Positions 1 through 5,598 are shown, counted from the first letter of the stretch. The stretch: 5,598 nt of DNA from JAYUHK01 sp043778415 (GCA_043778415.1 JAYWGG010000187.1:1-5598), one strand, 5' to 3'. Numbers and translations are program-made. Notes: a model not told the origin generated them from the sequence alone.

Positions 1-39
1 TTTTCCTGCGGATTTCTCAAAATATTGCGTTACTTTCAT
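1..39 (-). CDS. metF: 5' end of a gene cut by the left edge, probably methylenetetrahydrofolate reductase MetF
   Basis: An ATG at 39-37 on the minus strand opens a frame that stays open to the window edge and reads MKVTQYFEKSAGK. From memory of the family, Bacteroidota MetF proteins commonly begin with MKVT, a short charged segment and then GKTLFSFE, so this stub matches the expected N-terminus up to the GK. MetF reduces 5,10-methylene-THF to 5-methyl-THF for methionine synthesis in the cytoplasm, using a flavin cofactor. An exact Bacteroidota -7 promoter box lies about 77 nt upstream, and a terminator separates this gene from the preceding receptor gene, which supports a real, independently transcribed gene start. 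Only 13 codons are visible, with no catalytic residues, so the identity rests on N-terminal resemblance alone. That a gene starts here is more certain than its name. Confidence 0.5.
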   Translation of the reverse strand, partial: MKVTQYFEKSAGK

Positions 40-115
40 CTAATTTTTTAAATTTTATCCAATGCTTTTGAAACAAAAAATAATCAGAATAGTTTTTAGA
101 GCTTTTGTGTTGAGG

Positions 116-147
116 CAAAGATAGGAAAAAAGCGACATTCATAGAAA
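116..147 (-). promoter_or_regulatory. Putative Bacteroidota-type promoter for the left-edge (metF-like) gene
   Basis: Read on the minus strand, 123-116 is TATCTTTG, an exact match to the Bacteroidota primary sigma factor -7 consensus TAnnTTTG. Exactly 20 nt further upstream (147-144) is TTTC, three of four bases of the -33 TTTG element, at a spacing normal for this promoter class. Transcription would start near 110, giving a leader of roughly 70 nt before the ATG at 39. The leader is AT-rich without an obvious Shine-Dalgarno motif. The assignment is inferred from sequence; no start site is known. Confidence 0.55.
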
Positions 148-159
148 CCCTCGTTTCTA
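142..159. repeat. 7-bp perfect inverted repeat overlapping the putative -33 element
   Basis: TAGAAAC (142-148) and GTTTCTA (153-159) are perfect reverse complements separated by the 4-base spacer CCTC. The repeat sits 2 nt beyond the receptor gene's terminator hairpin (in the minus-strand direction) and covers the presumed -33 element (144-147) of the left-edge gene. It could be an operator for that promoter or a small accessory hairpin behind the terminator. The sequence alone does not decide this, and a 7-bp arm can occur by chance. Confidence 0.4.
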
Positions 160-161
160 AT

Positions 162-200
162 AAAAAAGCCGCTGCAAGATTCTCTCGCAGCGGCTTTTTT
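162..200 (-). terminator. Rho-independent terminator of the TonB-dependent receptor gene
   Basis: Perfect 14-bp stem: AAAAAAGCCGCTGC (162-175) pairs with GCAGCGGCTTTTTT (187-200) around an 11-nt loop. The core of the stem is GC-rich. On the minus strand it begins 26 nt after the receptor's stop codon and ends in six U residues, a textbook intrinsic terminator. The A-run on the opposite side makes it structurally bidirectional, but no plus-strand gene that would use it is visible to its left. Confidence 0.92.
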
Positions 201-226
201 GATGTTTGTTGGGGGAAATAAAATAC

Positions 227-3082
227 TTAGAAACGAATATTTACATTCGCGTTCAGCATAGTTCCCAACTGCGAAAATTGAGAGCCGTTGTAGCCCAAAA
301 TGGCGTAGCGACCGCTGAAGCCCAAAAATCCACGAAGAAGTGACGTTTTTTCTGCACTCTTCAAAATGTCATTAGCCGCAGCTACTCTCGCTGATTGGTC
401 AGAGGCGTTGGTAGAAGCATTCACAGTTTCTTGAACCAAACTCCAACTTGGCAACACATTGAGCAAGTTGTTGGCATTCAAAGTCACTGTGATTTTGTCG
501 TTTATCATGTAGCTAACACTCAAATCAGTCACAACAGCTGGGCTGAAAACTGCTTTGATTTCGTTCATCGCACTAATTTCCTTTTTAACTCCTTTAGAGT
601 CTATGTAAGTAATATTTGTATTTGCATTGTCAAAATCACGGAAAGCAGTTTTGCCAAACACGGTGTTGGTAAGATTGAAATTGAATTTACCAATTTGATA
701 ATCCAAACCGAAAATCGCTTTGAATTGCGGGCGGCTTTCGGTCAAAAGTGATTTTATTTGCTCGTTCAAAATACTTGAACCCGCGTCTTTAATCGGAGTT
801 GGATCGCTTGGCGCGCCAATAATTTTGTTGGAAAGTACGACGTTAGCTGCCAGATTGATGCTCAACTTACCCGGTCCGACCATCAAATTTCTTTGACTGG
901 CTACAAAATCAAGTCCTTGCGTAGTCGTTTCGATACCATTGATAAAAAACTGGATAGAACTCACACCGTTGGTGGTCAAAATTTTATTCAACGCGGTCGC
1001 TGTGTCGCCTGAAGAAATAGACGAGCTATATACGATACGGTCTTTCACGTTGATATTGTAGTAATCCAATGAAATACTCAATGTTTTGGTAGGGTTGAAG
1101 CCCAAGCCCAAAGAGATATTGGTAGATTTTTCTGGACGAAGCGACGGAATACCCAACTGGCGAGCTTGTGAGCTACCGTTGTTGAACAAGCCCGAAGTGG
1201 TAATCGTACCGCCTGCGAAAGAGGCTTGTATAGACTGTGCATAGATTTGGTGAAGCGTTGGAGCACGGAAACCTGTCGAGAAAGAACCTCTAAACACTAT
1301 TTTATCGTCCAATAATTTGTAACGAGAAGCGATTTTGTAAACGTTTGCATTGCCGAAATCCGAGTATTTTTCGGAACGAAAAGTTCCGTTGATTAAGAAA
1401 TCTTTGGTCACATCGTAGTTCACATCTATGTATCCGCCCAAATTGGAGCGAGAATTGGTCTTCGCATTTACAGCGTCAATACCCGGAAAAGAGTTAGACC
1501 CTTGACCCGTGTAAGAAGCGGTATCGCCAGCGACGATTTTGTAGGTTTCAGTCCGCGCTTCTATACCGAAGCCAAGTGACAAACCTTCGGTCAAAGTCTT
1601 GGATACGTCCATATTTCCTACGAGGTGGTTGAAGCTATATCCGCCCGGCTTGAAAGATGTTGGGCTTCCTTTTCCCAAAGACCGATTGACGGTATTATTG
1701 ACGGTGTATAATTGTGAGTTGCCGCCAGTGGTCAAACTAACGTCTGTTTTCCAACCATTTATTTCGTCTTTTGCGCCGATAGTTCCGTTGAAATCGGTCA
1801 AGTCGCCTTCAAATGTAGGCATATAACCGATATAACCTCTGTATAAATCAACACCGTCTGAAGGGAAAGCCAAAGTCGCTGCGGTAAGATAATTTTTACC
1901 ACCATTGTCAGTAACATTGTGCAACAGTCCACGGTCTTGTCTCCAATAAGGCGTTCTGAAGTTAGCATTTGAAATCGCTTTTTTGCTCACTATCGCTGCG
2001 TTTGCATAGAGCTGACCTTTTTCGCCAAAATTCAAACCACCATTGATTAAAAATTTTGCCGCAGTCACTTCTGCCGTTCCATTGATATTTCCACCCGTTG
2101 GGTAGTCTTTCAAATAAGCTGTAATCAGAGCGTCTTGAGCAGGATTTCCTCCAAAGGTAGCAATTTCCGTCGGCACATCTACTGTACCAGAACGCACTGC
2201 GTTTCCTTGTTGGCTCACGCCGATGGTATAGTTAAGAAAACCTTTGTCGCTGCTGAACCCACTGTTCAAAGATGCGCCATAGGTTAAGCCGTCACCTGCG
2301 CTTGTAATTCCAGTGTTCAGGTTCAAAGAGCTGAAATCGTACTTACTTTTCAAAATAACGTTCATAACGCCAGCGATGGCATCAGAGCCGTATTGAGCAG
2401 AAGCTCCGTCGCGCAAAATCTCTACCCGCTCAATCGCTTCTTGAGGAATTGCCGACAAATCTACACCTGTTTCGCCACGACCCGGAGAAAACTGGACATA
2501 GAGCAAAGAGGACAAATTCTTACGTTTGCCATTAATTAAAATCAAAGTACGGCTCGGTCCCATATTGCGAATTTCGTAAGGGTCGAGCAATGTGGTAGCG
2601 TCATTTACAGGAGTATTGACGGTGTTGAAAGACGGCACGCGGTACTGCAAAGCCTTGTCAAAAGTCTGCTGACCCGTAGAGCGCAAATCTCTGGCAGAAA
2701 GAATATCTACTGGAATCGGAGCGTCTATGACCGTCCGTTGCGTGTTGCGGCTACCGACCGAAACCACGACCTCGCCGAGTTCGTTGGAGTTGGAGGCGAG
2801 CATAATCTGTACGTTGCCATTGGCAGGCACTGCCACTTCCTGTGTCGTGTAGCCGACATAAGAGATGACCAAAGTTTTGACAGCGTTAGACACTTTGAGT
2901 GAAAATTTGCCGTCCGAATCGGTTTGAGTTCCGTTGGAACTGCCTTTTCCGAGTACGTTCACGCCGACCAAAGAGGAGCCGTCCGCCTTGTCAGTCACTG
3001 AACCAGATACCACTCTGTCTTGTGCGGAAGCCTCAAATCCAAACAAAAAGAGCAAAGAAAATAGAAAATACAATTTTTTCAT
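227..3082 (-). CDS. TonB-dependent outer-membrane receptor with N-terminal carboxypeptidase-D-regulatory-like domain
   Basis: This 951-residue protein is an outer-membrane active transporter driven by TonB-ExbBD. Residues 1-20 form a signal peptide (MKK, hydrophobic core, cleavage after ASA). Residues about 24-96 form a carboxypeptidase-D-regulatory-like beta domain (GSVTDKADGSSLVGVNV, SDGKFSL, ISYVGY). A probable TonB box, ELGEVVVS, is at 101-108. The plug spans about 115-246 with the hallmarks LILINGKRK (180-188) and VEILRDGASAQYGSDAIAGV (220-239). The rest is the beta-barrel, with the conserved segment FSTGFRAPTL at 601-610 and a C-terminal strand ending in IRF, an aromatic terminus expected for BAM recognition. 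The plug motif resembles the siderophore/cobalamin-type receptors rather than SusC/RagA, and no SusD partner is visible. There is no extra N-terminal signalling domain of the FecA type. The substrate cannot be told. The ATG at 3082 is the only start that gives a signal peptide. It is a single-gene unit with its own terminator. Confidence 0.95.
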   Translation of the reverse strand: MKKLYFLFSLLFLFGFEASAQDRVVSGSVTDKADGSSLVGVNVLGKGSSNGTQTDSDGKFSLKVSNAVKTLVISYVGYTTQEVAVPANGNVQIMLASNSNELGEVVVSVGSRNTQRTVIDAPIPVDILSARDLRSTGQQTFDKALQYRVPSFNTVNTPVNDATTLLDPYEIRNMGPSRTLILINGKRKNLSSLLYVQFSPGRGETGVDLSAIPQEAIERVEILRDGASAQYGSDAIAGVMNVILKSKYDFSSLNLNTGITSAGDGLTYGASLNSGFSSDKGFLNYTIGVSQQGNAVRSGTVDVPTEIATFGGNPAQDALITAYLKDYPTGGNINGTAEVTAAKFLINGGLNFGEKGQLYANAAIVSKKAISNANFRTPYWRQDRGLLHNVTDNGGKNYLTAATLAFPSDGVDLYRGYIGYMPTFEGDLTDFNGTIGAKDEINGWKTDVSLTTGGNSQLYTVNNTVNRSLGKGSPTSFKPGGYSFNHLVGNMDVSKTLTEGLSLGFGIEARTETYKIVAGDTASYTGQGSNSFPGIDAVNAKTNSRSNLGGYIDVNYDVTKDFLINGTFRSEKYSDFGNANVYKIASRYKLLDDKIVFRGSFSTGFRAPTLHQIYAQSIQASFAGGTITTSGLFNNGSSQARQLGIPSLRPEKSTNISLGLGFNPTKTLSISLDYYNINVKDRIVYSSSISSGDTATALNKILTTNGVSSIQFFINGIETTTQGLDFVASQRNLMVGPGKLSINLAANVVLSNKIIGAPSDPTPIKDAGSSILNEQIKSLLTESRPQFKAIFGLDYQIGKFNFNLTNTVFGKTAFRDFDNANTNITYIDSKGVKKEISAMNEIKAVFSPAVVTDLSVSYMINDKITVTLNANNLLNVLPSWSLVQETVNASTNASDQSARVAAANDILKSAEKTSLLRGFLGFSGRYAILGYNGSQFSQLGTMLNANVNIRF

Positions 3083-3131
3083 TTGACAATAATTTAGTTG
3101 TAAAAAGTTTAGTTAAAAATACAATGTTTAG

Positions 3132-3139
3132 CAAATGTA
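3132..3139 (-). promoter_or_regulatory. Putative -7 promoter box of the TonB-dependent receptor gene
   Basis: Read on the minus strand, 3139-3132 is TACATTTG, an exact TAnnTTTG box. Its 3' end is 49 nt upstream of the ATG at 3082, so the transcript would carry a leader of roughly 40-45 nt. No convincing TTTG -33 element lies at the usual 17-23 nt spacing, which could mean a weak or activator-dependent promoter. The sequence just before the start codon (ATTATTGTCAA) has no Shine-Dalgarno motif, which is common in Bacteroidota. Confidence 0.5.
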
Positions 3140-3171
3140 GAAAAAATATATTTATCCGCACCATTTTAAAT

Positions 3172-3201
3172 TTTTATTTTGCAAAAAAAAACAAAATAAA
3201 A
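3172..3201. repeat. 10-bp AT-rich inverted repeat in the divergent intergenic region
   Basis: TTTTATTTTG (3172-3181) and CAAAATAAAA (3192-3201) are perfect reverse complements around a 10-nt spacer (C followed by nine A). It lies about 33 bp upstream of the receptor's -7 box, just beyond the -33 region, where a regulator could bind. The surrounding DNA is extremely A/T-rich, so coincidence is a real possibility. The A-tract may also simply bend DNA. Confidence 0.3.
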
Positions 3202-3266
3202 TGAAATAAATTTGTTTGGTATTGGTTGCAGTTGTTAATTTTTATGGAATAAAGTGAGCAGGCTTC

Positions 3267-3277
3267 GGCAATTTGCC
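3267..3277. promoter_or_regulatory. 11-bp palindrome upstream of purK, possible operator
   Basis: GGCAATTTGCC is a perfect palindrome (GGCAA-T-TTGCC) within a short GC-richer island (about 3254-3290) in otherwise AT-rich DNA. Outer complementary tetramers also exist: AGGC 3260-3263 with GCCT 3275-3278, and GTGA 3254-3257 with TCAC 3285-3288. It is centred about 54 bp upstream of the purK -7 box. It could be a regulator site or part of a leader if transcription starts further upstream. I do not recognise it as a known operator. Confidence 0.3.
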
Positions 3278-3325
3278 TCTTAAATCACCGAATCGAAAAT
3301 TATTAAATTATTCACTTTTCCGTCG

Positions 3326-3333
3326 TACCTTTG
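3326..3333 (+). promoter_or_regulatory. Putative -7 promoter box of the purKE operon
   Basis: TACCTTTG is an exact match to TAnnTTTG, 36 nt before the purK ATG, so the leader would be about 25-30 nt. No clear TTTG lies at the -33 position; upstream DNA there is TATTAAATTATT. A second, weaker candidate is TTTG (3215-3218), a 17-nt spacer and TAATTTTT (3236-3243), which would give a leader of over 110 nt including the 3267-3277 palindrome. Confidence 0.5.
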
Positions 3334-3343
3334 AAGAAAAAAC

Positions 3344-3364
3344 TAAAAAATAAAAAATAAAAAA
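3344..3364 (+). repeat. Three tandem TAAAAAA heptamers in the purK leader
   Basis: TAAAAAA occurs three times head to tail, followed by TAATC and the purK ATG at 3370. The stretch replaces any Shine-Dalgarno motif. A-rich, unstructured leaders favour translation initiation in Bacteroidota, so this may act as the translation enhancer of purK. A homopolymer-like repeat of this kind could also vary in length between strains. Confidence 0.6.
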
Positions 3365-3369
3365 TAATC

Positions 3370-4521
3370 ATGGCATTTCAACCCAATTTCAAACTTGGTA
3401 TTCTCGGAGCTGGACAGTTGGGGAAAATGCTTGTGCAAGCTGCCGCCGATTGGCATTTGGAGATTCATATTTTAGACGCGAGCGATGATTTTCCGGCTGC
3501 ACCTTACGCCACAAAATTTACTTGTGGAGATTTCAAAAACTTTGAAGATGTCTATAATTTTGGTAAAAATTTAGAGGTCGTCACGATTGAGATAGAGCAT
3601 ATCAATGTAGATGCACTCGAAAAATTAGCCTCCGAAGGAGTAAAAGTCCACCCCAAACCATCGGCATTGAGAATAATACAAGACAAAGGTTTGCAAAAAC
3701 AATTTTTTGAGAAACACCAGATAGTTAGTGCGCAGTACCAACTTTTTGAGAACAAAAGTGAGATTTTGAAAGCTGTTGCAGAAGGTAAAATCCAATTTCC
3801 TTTTGTCCAAAAAACGCGCACGGCTGGCTATGACGGCAAAGGCGTAGCCATTATTCGGAGCGAAAATGATTTACAAAATTTACTTTTGGGAGCTTCCGTA
3901 GTAGAAGATTTAGCGGACATTGACAAAGAACTTTCTGTCATCGTTGCGCAAAATGGGCGAGGCGAATGTGTGGCTTTCGATGCCGTCGAGATGGATTTTG
4001 ACCCTTCTGCCAATTTGGTGGATTTGGTCATAAGTCCCGCAAATGTGACCGCCGAAATAGCACATAAAGCGAAAGAAATAGCCTACCACACGGCAAAGTC
4101 TTTTGATATCTGTGGCGTGTTGGCGGTCGAAATGTTTTTGACTCGGCAGGGCGAGATTTGGGTGAATGAGGTAGCTCCGCGACCCCACAACAGCGGACAT
4201 CAGACCATCGAAAACTGTTTTACTTCACAATATGCGCAGCATTTACGCGGTATTTTGAACCTTCCGCTTGGCAGCACTCGTATTATTCAGCCTGCAAGAA
4301 TGTTGAATTTGTTGGGCGAAAAGAATTATGAGGGCGCGCCGATTTATCAAGGAATAGAAAAATGCTTGGCTTTGGAAGGCGTTTACGTTCACATTTACGG
4401 AAAAAAAACTACTAAACCTGACCGAAAAATGGGTCATGTTACGATAATTTGTGACAATCCTGAATTATTGTCACAAAAAGCATTATTTGTAAAAAATAAT
4501 TTAAAAGTTATTTCTAAATAA
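3370..4521 (+). CDS. purK: 5-(carboxyamino)imidazole ribonucleotide synthase PurK
   Basis: PurK is a cytoplasmic ATP-grasp enzyme that carboxylates AIR with bicarbonate and ATP to give N5-CAIR in de novo purine synthesis. The 383 residues match the usual family length. Residues 10-20 (GILGAGQLGKM) are the N-terminal nucleotide-fold motif. QDKGLQKQFF (104-113) opens the ATP-grasp domain, KTRTAGYDGKG (148-158) is the flexible glycine-rich ATP loop with its lysine, and DKELSVIVA (185-193) follows. NEVAPRPHNSGHQTIENC (266-283) is the signature for metal and substrate binding, and YGKKTTKPDRKMGHVTI (343-359) is the C-terminal domain motif. All key segments are present and nothing is truncated. The ATG at 3370 puts the GAGQLG motif at the usual distance from the N-terminus. 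It is the first gene of a two-gene operon with purE, 6 nt downstream. The order purK-purE is the reverse of E. coli purEK. Confidence 0.96.
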   Translation: MAFQPNFKLGILGAGQLGKMLVQAAADWHLEIHILDASDDFPAAPYATKFTCGDFKNFEDVYNFGKNLEVVTIEIEHINVDALEKLASEGVKVHPKPSALRIIQDKGLQKQFFEKHQIVSAQYQLFENKSEILKAVAEGKIQFPFVQKTRTAGYDGKGVAIIRSENDLQNLLLGASVVEDLADIDKELSVIVAQNGRGECVAFDAVEMDFDPSANLVDLVISPANVTAEIAHKAKEIAYHTAKSFDICGVLAVEMFLTRQGEIWVNEVAPRPHNSGHQTIENCFTSQYAQHLRGILNLPLGSTRIIQPARMLNLLGEKNYEGAPIYQGIEKCLALEGVYVHIYGKKTTKPDRKMGHVTIICDNPELLSQKALFVKNNLKVISK

Positions 4522-4527
4522 CACCAA

Positions 4528-5049
4528 ATGGAAAAAGTAAAAATTGCTATTGTGATGGGTTCGGATTCGGACTTGCCTGTGATGCGTGCTGCAGCCGACT
4601 GCCTCAAAGATTTCGATATTGACTTTGAAGTCACTTTCGTATCGGCACACAGAACCCCAGAAAGATTGTATGATTTCGCCAAAAATGCACACAATCGAGG
4701 AATAAAAATCATCATCGCAGGTGCAGGCGGAGCCGCGCATTTGCCGGGCATGATAGCCGCTTTGTCGCCGCTGCCGGTCATCGGAGTTCCCGTAAAATCG
4801 AGTAATTCACTTGATGGTTGGGATTCTATTTTGTCTATTTTACAAATGCCCAACGGCGTACCAGTTGCTACCGTCGCTCTCAACGCAGCGAAAAACGCAG
4901 CGATTTTAGCCGTCCAAATCCTCGCTACCGACGATGCTGTACTGCTCCAACGTATCATCAAGTTCAAAGAAAAACTGAACAATGAAGTGGTGATGAAATA
5001 CGAAAAGATAGAAAAGTTAGGCTACGAAGACTACGACAAAGCGGACTAA
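4528..5049 (+). CDS. purE: 5-(carboxyamino)imidazole ribonucleotide mutase PurE (class I)
   Basis: PurE moves the carboxylate of N5-CAIR, the PurK product, onto C4 to give CAIR; the family forms octamers in the cytoplasm. The 173 residues show MGSDSDLPVM (10-19, phosphate/ribose binding), SAHRTP (39-44, with His41 corresponding to the catalytic histidine), AGAGGAAHLPGM (64-75) and the QMPNGVPVATVAL stretch (106-118). The close presence of purK and the class I-like sequence argue for the N5-CAIR mutase rather than a class II AIR carboxylase. The C-terminal tail (about 150-173) is charged and ends EDYDKAD. The start at 4528 lies 6 nt after the purK stop, consistent with co-transcription and possibly coupled translation; no Shine-Dalgarno is seen. 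A terminator follows 18 nt after the stop codon. Confidence 0.96.
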   Translation: MEKVKIAIVMGSDSDLPVMRAAADCLKDFDIDFEVTFVSAHRTPERLYDFAKNAHNRGIKIIIAGAGGAAHLPGMIAALSPLPVIGVPVKSSNSLDGWDSILSILQMPNGVPVATVALNAAKNAAILAVQILATDDAVLLQRIIKFKEKLNNEVVMKYEKIEKLGYEDYDKAD

Positions 5050-5067
5050 CGAAAAGTCTATTTAACG

Positions 5068-5106
5068 AAAAAGCTAATATTGATAGTCACAATATTAGCT
5101 TTTTTT
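5068..5106. terminator. Bidirectional intrinsic terminator between purE and the porT-like gene
   Basis: AAAAAGCTAATATTG (5068-5082) pairs perfectly with CAATATTAGCTTTTT (5090-5104) around a 7-nt loop (ATAGTCA). Bases 5100-5106 form a T-run for purE transcripts, and the A-run at 5068-5072 provides the U-tract for minus-strand transcripts. It lies 18 nt after the purE stop and about 31 nt after the stop of the convergent minus-strand gene, so it can serve both. The stem is AT-rich but long. Confidence 0.88.
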
Positions 5107-5137
5107 ATAAGTTATTTCGGCACAATTTTTAAATTTT

Positions 5138-5598
5138 TTATCCCTCAAAGTGCAGTGAAAGTGTGAAACCCCGCGAGTAAAGTTTTTCGATAACACTGGA
5201 TTGCTCCAATTTATTGTCAAAAATAAGTGAATTGCTCAAGCCTTGTGAGAATTTTATTTCGGGTGAAAAAATAAAATAAGGAAAGAAAAACTGTATGCCA
5301 GCACCGACTTCTACACTGAAATCAGTCGGAGAAATTTTGACGATGTTCTTGCTTTGGCGGCTTCGAGAGTCGCTCGCTACGTCGAAAGAATACTTCACGC
5401 CAGTGATGACGAAGGCGCGCATATCGTTGTAAGGAGCGGACTTGTAGCGGACGTGAAAAGGCAACTCTACGAACACGGATTCGACTTTTCGCTCTGTATA
5501 ATTGACGGTTTCGCGAGGGGCAAAGTAGCGTAAGTTGCGTTCTCCAAATGATAAGGTTGGTAAAAATCGGAGGTCAAAATACTCGCCAAGTTTCAAAT
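5138..5598 (-). CDS. porT: PorT-like outer-membrane beta-barrel protein, C-terminal part (N-terminus beyond the right edge)
   Basis: The frame is open to the right edge and ends at TAA 5140-5138. The first possible start inside, TTG at 5596-5594, is very probably an internal leucine, because the sequence enters mid-fold with LGEYFDLRFLPTLSFGER. The visible 153 codons alternate beta-strands and turns: VESVFVELPFHVRYKS, AFVITGVKYSFDVAS, VEVGAGIQFFFPYFIFSPEI and a terminal strand FTLSLHFEG. This order closely resembles, from memory, the PorT/SprT family of Bacteroidota, small eight-stranded barrels of about 230-240 residues needed for type IX secretion (gingipain export in Porphyromonas) and gliding. 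If so, the first 75-90 residues, with the signal peptide, are missing. The alternative is another member of the broader outer-membrane beta-barrel (porin-like) superfamily. It converges on purE and shares its terminator; its promoter is outside the window. Confidence 0.75.
   Translation of the reverse strand, partial: LKLGEYFDLRFLPTLSFGERNLRYFAPRETVNYTERKVESVFVELPFHVRYKSAPYNDMRAFVITGVKYSFDVASDSRSRQSKNIVKISPTDFSVEVGAGIQFFFPYFIFSPEIKFSQGLSNSLIFDNKLEQSSVIEKLYSRGFTLSLHFEG

Noticed and set aside
40..115. SAM-responsive riboswitch in the leader of the metF-like gene
   Set aside because: The roughly 70-nt leader is AT-rich and contains no convincing helices or conserved SAM-I or SAM-II core that I can identify.
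395..751. 118-codon plus-strand frame inside the receptor gene
   Set aside because: Antisense to well-defined barrel-coding sequence; no start signals or recognisable protein features.
227..3082. SusC/RagA-type receptor of a polysaccharide utilisation locus
   Set aside because: The plug motif is ILRDGASAQYGSDAIAGVMNVILK-like rather than the SusC form (VLKDASAAAIYG), and no SusD-like lipoprotein or glycan-degrading gene is present.
2899..3204. 101-codon plus-strand frame across the receptor's 5' end and promoter region
   Set aside because: It overlaps the signal peptide and N-terminal domain coding sequence of the receptor, and its tail is a translation of AT-rich intergenic DNA (FYFAKKNKIK). 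No family resemblance.
3083..3369. Purine riboswitch upstream of purK
   Set aside because: The predicted leader from the best -7 box is only about 30 nt of A-rich sequence. Even with an earlier start I do not see the three-helix junction pattern of the purine aptamer.
4434..4982. 182-codon open frame on the minus strand opposite purE and the end of purK
   Set aside because: It lies antisense to two unmistakable genes, has a low-complexity Ser/Ala/Ile-rich translation with no recognisable motif, and no promoter or terminator of its own. It is a shadow frame.
5594..5596. TTG as the true start codon of the right-edge gene
   Set aside because: The sequence enters mid-domain without a signal peptide, which an outer-membrane barrel needs, and the conserved LGEYFDLRF strand would normally be preceded by some 75-90 residues. 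The frame is open to the window edge.

Overview
The window reads as chromosomal DNA of a member of the Bacteroidota, possibly Cytophagales-like (the phylum is well supported, the order is a guess). The reasons are: a TonB-dependent receptor with the N-terminal carboxypeptidase-D-regulatory-like domain typical of this phylum; a partial gene that looks like the type IX secretion protein PorT, a Bacteroidota-specific family; exact TAnnTTTG promoter -7 boxes in front of three genes; A-rich leaders without Shine-Dalgarno motifs; and moderate-to-low GC with very AT-rich intergenic DNA.

Layout from left to right. Bases 1-39 (minus strand) hold the first 13 codons of a gene running off the left edge, most likely metF (methylenetetrahydrofolate reductase). 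Its presumed promoter lies at 116-147, where a small inverted repeat overlaps the -33 region. A strong 14-bp hairpin terminator (162-200) ends the next gene, a 951-residue TonB-dependent outer-membrane receptor on the minus strand (227-3082). A 287-bp AT-rich divergent intergenic region (3083-3369) carries -7 boxes for both flanking genes and several inverted repeats. It is followed on the plus strand by a two-gene purine operon, purK (3370-4521) and purE (4528-5049), separated by 6 nt. A bidirectional hairpin terminator (5068-5106) divides this operon from the convergent minus-strand gene at the right edge (5138-5598), the C-terminal part of a PorT-like beta-barrel protein.

Functionally, PurK and the class I PurE together convert AIR to CAIR through N5-CAIR in de novo purine synthesis. 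The receptor and PorT are cell-envelope proteins (nutrient uptake; T9SS-dependent secretion or gliding), and the putative MetF belongs to one-carbon/methionine metabolism. Apart from the purKE pair, I see no evidence that these genes form one system. No tRNA, rRNA, CRISPR array, insertion sequence or defence gene is visible. The window looks like ordinary core genome; the more interesting signals are small non-coding elements and the identities of the two edge-truncated genes.
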